DNA from: Daldinia sp. FL1419
Taxonomy: Eukaryota; Ascomycota; Sordariomycetes; Xylariales; Hypoxylaceae
DNA length: 64,000 nt
Assembly (NCBI GenBank): GCA_025201765.1
Contig: MU623387.1
Span: 1 to 64,000 of the forward strand
Reading direction: 5' to 3'
Positions within the stretch are counted from its first letter, which is position 1; each line of letters opens with the position of its first letter. The translations under genes and the position numbers were made by a program. Shown here piece after piece: positions 58,029 through 64,000 of this stretch. Below the pieces are notes generated by a model that did not search any database, was not told the DNA's origin, and was given only the letters and a program-made list of their open reading frames with translations.

Positions 58029-59983
58029 AGTAGAAGAAAGAAAAACAGGCAGTAATAAGACTCGATAAAAGGCAAGAAAGAACTGATGCCATATCTATAT
58101 TACCTATTGGATAGCTGGAGGGAAGCTCAGTGCATAGGTAGGTTGACCCCACCAAGAGGATGCGCGCTGATGAAACAAAAGGCACCAACAGACTCTTGGC
58201 GGCTAACTTGGTTGTGAGGATTATGCAGAGTTCCCTTGGTAGTTCCAAATAGCGAGCGTCGTAGTGATTGTGCTACTGTGGGCATATCCCGTGCCCCCCT
58301 ACCTTGGGTTGTTGTTGATCGCAACAAGAAACCTAGAAAGAATCGGGGTTATCGTGCCTCATTGGAGTACTCAAGTCCTACTGTAAGAGGCTATGTTTGA
58401 GGAAAACTATCCCGTTCCCGTCCTCCGCCGCAAGGAAGTGCTCAGTCGGAAGGAAGGAAACCATTTAGTCTTGCAGCTCGTACTTGAACTGGGGTTTTCT
58501 ACCCGCTTAAAGGATGCCCGCTTCCTCGGGTCCTACACTGCCCATAAGCTCCCCCCCGTTGACCCACTCGCCCGGGAGTCAGCTTCCTTTGCTCGTCGAG
58601 CGACGGGAGTCCCACAAATGTTATACGAGCACCGGCCGCCGCCTTGGCATGTGGCACATTAAGGGCAGACTTCTGCGTTAGAGCTCGGGGCCAGCAACTG
58701 ATTTTTCGCCTTGAGCCTCATATTCCGCCAAAACTAATATTATCTGACGTGGTTACTAATTTTCATCGATTCCGACGACCATATGAATCATCACCCGTAT
58801 GTTCCTTATCCCTCGTTCTCCATTCTATTGGGATAAATTTTTGAGTTCCACCTTCTAGTGGTATCGGATGAGCCGCGGGCTGAGCCTGAAGACGCCCAAG
58901 GCCCTGTTTCGGCCTAATTCATGGTCACATTAACTGTCATGAATGTGAGATGTAAATCCTTTATCGGAATCACTAACCTGGTTGGCTGTGACGGCTCCTA
59001 GAAAGACCACATAGGAATGTATAAGCAAAATATCGTTGATAAGTGAACAAGAATGGCGCAGAGCAGACCAATTATAAGTCTATTGCTCCGGATGTCCTCG
59101 TTCGCCCTTTGGATAATACCCAGAACATAGCCTTGATGGCTATCAAGTGCGAAACTTGTTTCTAATACGGACCAGTGTCCTCGGCTGTTATCGCGCGTAC
59201 CGTGATATTTATTTTCGACATGTAATATTTTGCCCCCGGGTACTTTGCTCTCCCCCCCTCTCCAAATGTGCCAGCTCATCGAAAAGCCAATCAGTTCTCT
59301 AGATGATGGAGCCTGCATGGAAAGTAGACCAGCAGCATCTAAATTTTACGCACATATGAGACAGCCTTGCTTCATTCCAAGTTGCATGTTGCAGGAGGAA
59401 TCGGTGATTTGGGGCCAAAGATCTAGAACGAAGGGAGATGTAATGTAGTGATACGCCACTCGAAGTCCGGCGCTCAGTCGCCACCCAAATATCATGTCCT
59501 AATAGGCCATCCTTAGTCGAATTACAGTATATCGTCATTTTTTTCTTTTTTTACCTTCAAATAAAGACTCACGTACTACATACGGCCGAGACGTGTTTCA
59601 ACAGTTTTGGTGAGTTAGCTCATGGTTACTTACTCGCAATGCGTACGAGGCTCGCAGCGTCACAGCATTGCAATGCTACGGTGCAGAAGACCTTTTTCTC
59701 TCATAAATCATATGTGATAAAGTATCATATGAAGCTTTTCTGTTGGCAGCGTTGCAATATTGAAGGGACGCAACATTATTAGTAGTAGGCTTCGGGTTGG
59801 TACTAGGTTACGGTAGTAAATCGATGCCTTAACTACAGACATCAATTATCTAAGTTTATTCCAAGTTGTGATGTACTGCGAGCCTGATAAATAGAGGCAG
59901 CACTCGCCTGCTCTGCGCCGGTGTTTATTAAGTAGACCTCGAGAATCCGGCAAACTCGAAAATATTTCCTTCCAAGTACTGAG
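58029..59983. other. Intergenic between HET protein and GTPase
   Basis: Nearly 2 kb with no gene I can support. A GC-richer island lies at about 58400-58680 with an 89-codon plus-strand frame of unknown content. Two minus-strand frames (59299-59538 and 58998-59318) overlap end to end and could be a broken gene, but I recognise no family. Confidence 0.45.
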
Positions 59984-61005
59984 ATGCAAGCCGCCAAAAG
60001 GCCAAGTGATAAAATGTTTTCAAAATTGTCCTCGATATCGCCCAGTACCAAGCTTATCGCTATTATGGGGATGACTGGCACGGGCAAGACGACCTTTATC
60101 AACAAGATGACAGGAGGAGACCTAGAAACAAGCAACAGTCTCAACTCATGTAAGTTTGGGCTGGGTCATACGTGTATATCTCACTGACATTTTCTCTTCC
60201 AGGCACAAAAATGATTGAGGCTGCCACTGTAAAAATGGAAGATCAAGAAATTTGTTTGATCGACTCACCCGGGTTCGATGATACAACCTTGAGCGATAGC
60301 GATATCTTGAAAGAAATTGCAGGTTATTTGCAAGAGCTTAGCGAGGACAGTGAGAAGCTTACAGGCTTGTTGTATTTTTATAACATCAGCCACGTACGCT
60401 TGGGAGGGACCGCATCTAAGAACATTCGGATGTTTCGAGCATTGGTTGGTAATAAGAATATGAAGAATGTTGTTTTGGTAACAACCAGATGGGATTTGGT
60501 TCAGAATGAAAGAGAGGATGTGGTCAAGGCGCGGGTAGCAGAACTAGAGTCCGAGGATGGCTTCTGGGGTGGTATGATAAGGCTAGGCGCCAGACATGAG
60601 ATGCTCAGAGACACCGAGGAAGACGGAAAACGAATTCTGCACAGCTTACTTGGGAAAAGAGCAGTTGAGGTGCAGCTACAATCACAACTACGCCAAGGTC
60701 TACGGCTTATTGATACGACTGCTGGACGAACACTTGAAGAAGAATTGAGTATGATGCAAGCGAAGTACGAGAAGGAAATAGCCGAAGTGAGAGAGGAACT
60801 TGCGCAAGCGATCAGAGAAAAGGAAGACGGTGGTGTTATTGCTGAGCTGCGAAATGCACACGATAAAGCAAAGGAGGAACTAGAAAAGCATCGAGAAGAA
60901 CTGCTTGCCTTGAAAGAGGCTGAAATCCAGAGGCTTCGAGCGGAAAATGAGGGTCTCAGGAGCAGGGGTGGTGGTGGTGGTGGTGGCAGATGTATTATAC
61001 TATGA
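59984..61005 (+). CDS. AIG1/GIMAP-like P-loop GTPase with C-terminal CaaX box
   Basis: Two exons, 59984-60149 and 60203-61005, give 322 aa; the intron is 53 bp (GTAAGT...CCAG) and splits a Cys codon. G1 loop GMTGTGKTT (29-37), G3 DSPGFDD (76-82) and VLVTTRWDLV (TRWD in the G4 place) show an AIG1/Toc-type GTPase. From about 210 to 305 is a charged coiled coil (heptad Leu/Glu/Lys). A Gly7-type linker (RGGGGGGGR) leads to the last four residues CIIL, a CaaX box with terminal Leu that predicts geranylgeranylation and membrane anchoring. Membrane-bound GTPases with a coiled coil can act as switches or scaffolds; this fungal branch is uncharacterised. It lies between a HET gene and a multi-pass membrane protein. 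Confidence 0.88.
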
Positions 61006-61407
61006 TGATGTCTAGAGCGCACCGATTAGCCCAGGTAGTTACCGAAAACCCATACTCACATAGTATTCACGAATATAAGTAACCTCACTTCCAGTACCCT
61101 ACAGTACTCAGTGTCGGAACCAGTAGAAATAAAGCGCTGGGGGTTTCTCATCACCCATTTCTGAATCCTGCGCAGTTTTGCTTCACAAGTTATGCCCCTC
61201 TTAGGTATCCTCATTCAGGTATATATAGGTATAGATATCTAAAAGATGACGTTGCCCAAATATCCTTGACGTTTCATCATGATTCGTTTTCATTCTACGC
61301 ATGAAACTCATATTTTCCAAACCCAGCCCCATAATCCACATAACCAATAAACTATAAAACAACTGCGCCGCCGCCACCGTCATTCGCATGACTTGATTCA
61401 CCGAGTC
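61006..61407. other. Convergent 3' region, GTPase/membrane protein
   Basis: Short facing 3' ends; no feature seen. Confidence 0.6.
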
Positions 61408-63985
61408 TTAATCAATAGTACCGTAACTTCTCCTGCCCCTCGCTGTGGGTCTCCTTGATGGACCGTGCCACAGCTTCTGCCTGCGAACAGGGAAAATGCG
61501 AACCTCTGGTAGAAGTCTTCTTCTACTTTCGGAGAGGAGCGGCTGTGCTTCTTCGACGTCCTCATCTCTTATAAATCTACTACGTCCTTTGCCTTTCGCC
61601 AAGGGGCCGGGTCGGGCGACACAGCCGTAAAGGAGGTAGACAAGCAAGACTAGTCCGAGGGCGCCCAGGCCTATATACGACATCGGAATGCCACCGAGAC
61701 CATACAGTGTATCGAAAATCGCAGCCGTAGATAGTATAGCTGTAACAATAGCGATGGTCCGGTAGGCACACTGCATTCGGTCCTCTTGCGTAACTCTCTC
61801 CTCGACAATCATCCCGGCGAGGAAAAAGGAAAAAAGAAGCAAGGGCTGGTAGACGACATACCAAAAAATAGTTCGCCACAATATCTCTGAAGTTGACAGG
61901 TATTCGGGAACCTTCGGTAATATCAACAAGAGGACAAGGTACAGGAGATTCGAGAAGCCCACAAGCGGCAGTGCAATAACAAAACGAGGCGACAGAAGCA
62001 CTCTGTAACTGGCCGTATCTTGCGGCTTCTTGGCTGGGTCGGTACTACCGTTTTGCAAATTGCCGGTTCCTCCGTTTTGTTCTTGGGCCGTTTTTATCAT
62101 ATCACGCCGCTCCTGCCCATCTAACTCACTGATTCCTTCATCGTGAGGCGATCTAGACCGGTTGCTATGCCGTTCAATATCATTGTCTGGAAGCTCTTCA
62201 GGCTGTGGCCTCTTAGTAAAGCTCGGCAGCCATCGCAATTCCCGGAAAGTAGAGCGTCTGGAAAACGGGTTTCTAAACTTGAGCTCCCTAAGAGAACCCA
62301 ACAAGCAGCTTGCTAGCGACCCAAGGGGGGCTATAAAGAAAGCAAGCGCAACAATCTGCCCAAAGTCCCAATGGTGAACATAGGCTTCGAAGCTCCCGCC
62401 TAAGCGCAGTATGTCGATAAAACGGATAGTGACCCACGTGAACATGGCCGCGGTGAAAATAATTTCGGTCAAGACGGAATTCAGGAAGTCAGCATAGATC
62501 CTCAGAACGAGCCAGAATGCCAAGACTGGTCGGACTATGAGCAGCATATGGCGCTGCTCGCAACGAATGCAAGTTATGATGTGGTCTCCATCCCCGAAAA
62601 ACGACTGTTGCATCTCGCCCCGATAGTGATCGCGCCACTTGAAGATAACACTGCTAGGCCTCTCATAAAGCTTTAGTAACCCAATTATGACAAGGGCGAG
62701 GATAATAAAGATGCCTATAAGCGTAATGGCGGATTGGAATTTCGGTGCATCAATCTTTGCGCCAAAGCCAGGAATGTAGCACAGGACGTTCGTCGCTAGA
62801 AGTATTTGGCGCTGCGCCTCTTCGTTATGTTCGTTGACAAGTCTCTCCTTCAGTTGATAAATCGGCACCATGGAAAAACTCAGCGCCGCAATAAGGCAAA
62901 TGAGGAGAGCCGTTCGTAGCCATCGCTCGCCCGGATCCCTCCTAAGAAAATAGTTGCGCAAATACGAAGTGGCTGCTAGATTCGCTACAACCGAATACCA
63001 GCTGTTCGATTCATGTGGTCAGAGGCACATTCTCTCGAGCCATCGCCAACTTATCGTCACGGATGATACTTACACCAATCCCACAATGAGCCACCATTGG
63101 TACATTGACAGTCCATGCTCTGCCAGGGATACGTAACCGTACGCGAGAACTGCGAATCCAATCGCAAGCTGGGCGTCGCCCACGGCCTTGACATACTACT
63201 CAGCCTTATTAGCAGCTGGATACATTGAGGTCCAAGGTGGTCCAAGGTGATCAACTTTACTTTATCAAAAGCCGCTGGCCACCTTCGTTCTTCATTCTGG
63301 GGCGCTTCTATTCGTTCGGATTTGACACCTAAATACTTCAGAGGCTTCCGGAGCCCGTCTAAGAACAAGACATCGATCGGATTCGCAACATAGGGCTGCT
63401 GTACGTCCTCGCTCTTGCGCAGATAGAAAAATAGGTATTGAATCACTAAAAATACGACCGCTATACATGCGGAACCGGCACAGGCAATGAGGGTCTAATT
63501 CAACAGTGAGCATTTTCCCGTCACATATGAATATGAATAGACAGGTTGAGTAAATAAATCCAACATACCCCCAAGCCAACGACATCGGGATCCTGCCCGG
63601 CCGGAAGCCGGGCTTCATCGCACCACTCCCGCATAGAGTAGGGAATTTCACTGGCCGAAGCGACGACATGGGATAGAGAAGAAAGGGAAAAGGCAAACGA
63701 GAGAGTCGGTCTGTTAAAAGAAGAGTGTGTCAAAAGAATTAGGTCGTCTTTCTTCGTACCCTTCACCAAAAAAGGTCCCCAACTAAGAGACTGACCGCCT
63801 TGGGCAGGGGTGCCAAGCTTCGAAAAATTATGGTAGCTAGTGATAAAGTCGCGATCCGATACGCTGGGGTCGACTGGGGTCGAGTAGCATCCGCGAGGCG
63901 ATCCATTGGCCATTGGCAGGCGACTTGCAACGTCACAAACCACCGGTCCTCCCTTTGCGGCCCAACAATCCCCTGCGCATACCAT
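61408..63985 (-). CDS. Multi-pass membrane protein (~11 TM), unknown family
   Basis: Four exons: 63985-63569, 63494-63261, 63195-63074, 63001-61408; 788 aa. Introns are 74, 65 and 72 bp and all phases close. An in-frame TGA four codons upstream and the absence of an AG acceptor between make the Met at 63985 the likely start. Residues 1-139 are extracellular-type, with several Cys and a possible N-terminal luminal domain ending DEARLPAGQDPDVVGLG. Hydrophobic spans begin at about 140 (LIACAGSACIAVVFLVIQ) and continue to a C-terminal set ending LVLLVYLLYGCVA, roughly 11 in all. A long charged loop (about 485-590, RRSTFRELRW...NGGTGNLQNGS) and a basic C-tail are cytosolic by charge bias. No transporter or receptor signature was recognised. 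It faces the GTPase tail to tail. Confidence 0.8.
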
Positions 63986-64000
63986 TTCCAGGTTTCAAGC

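Noticed and set aside
58998..59538. Two minus-strand ORFs as a possible broken gene
   Set aside because: They overlap in different frames, but I could not recognise a family or a splice joining them.

Overview
This is a stretch of a filamentous ascomycete nuclear genome (Pezizomycotina, most likely a Sordariomycete). The genes carry short introns with GTAAGT-like donors, CTAAC/CTGAC-type branch sites and TAG/CAG acceptors. Gene content is fungal: HET-domain proteins, a Zn(II)2Cys6 regulator, FAS1, SIN3 and SNU114. A tRNA-Leu(CAG) has an intron, and the first ~3.9 kb is an AT-rich block with the signature of repeat-induced point mutation (RIP). The exact genus cannot be read from the sequence.

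Layout. 1-3.9 kb: gene-free AT-rich block holding one short, structurally complete Ty1/copia-type LTR element (743-2362) with matching 5-bp target duplications and only transition differences between its LTRs. 3.9-22.5 kb: mostly housekeeping genes: FAS1 secreted protein (+), SIN3 corepressor scaffold (+), cytosolic acetoacetyl-CoA thiolase ERG10 (-), U5 snRNP GTPase SNU114 (+) and Fe-S assembly factor CIA2 (-). 22.5-40 kb: a 5.2-kb empty intergenic region, a seven-exon Zn2Cys6 transcription factor (+), a 4-kb empty convergent region, and a long Lys/Ala-rich nuclear-type protein with a microcephalin-like BRCT domain (-). 40-50 kb: HET-domain protein (+), Ser/Thr/Pro-rich secreted protein (+), RNase P/MRP subunit RPP1 (-), small zinc-ribbon protein (+), LigD-type 3'-phosphoesterase protein (-). 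50.8 kb: tRNA-Leu(CAG). 51-64 kb: more accessory in character: a secreted protein with a Ser/Thr stalk and a jelly-roll-like end, a thaumatin-like secreted protein, a second HET-domain protein, an AIG1-like P-loop GTPase ending in a prenylation box, and an ~11-TM membrane protein (complete in the window, start at 63985).

Most of the value added here is in gene models. Several true exons are hidden by introns (the last exon of the FAS1 gene, the first exons of SNU114 and ERG10, both ends of the membrane protein), and the LigD-type gene needs a GC-AG intron. Intergenic DNA is unusually long and carries a recurrent family of GGTA/TACC tetranucleotide runs and the palindrome TACCTAGGTACCTAGGTA.

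Functional themes: gene expression and chromatin (SIN3, SNU114, RPP1, Zn2Cys6 factor, BRCT protein), isoprenoid/sterol precursor supply (ERG10), Fe-S protein maturation (CIA2), and possible non-self recognition or membrane signalling in the right half (two HET proteins, prenylated GTPase). No secondary-metabolite or CRISPR-type cluster is present. I saw no convincing fully new multi-gene system; the best candidates for follow-up are the 56-64 kb HET/GTPase/membrane-protein neighbourhood and the compact copia-type element.
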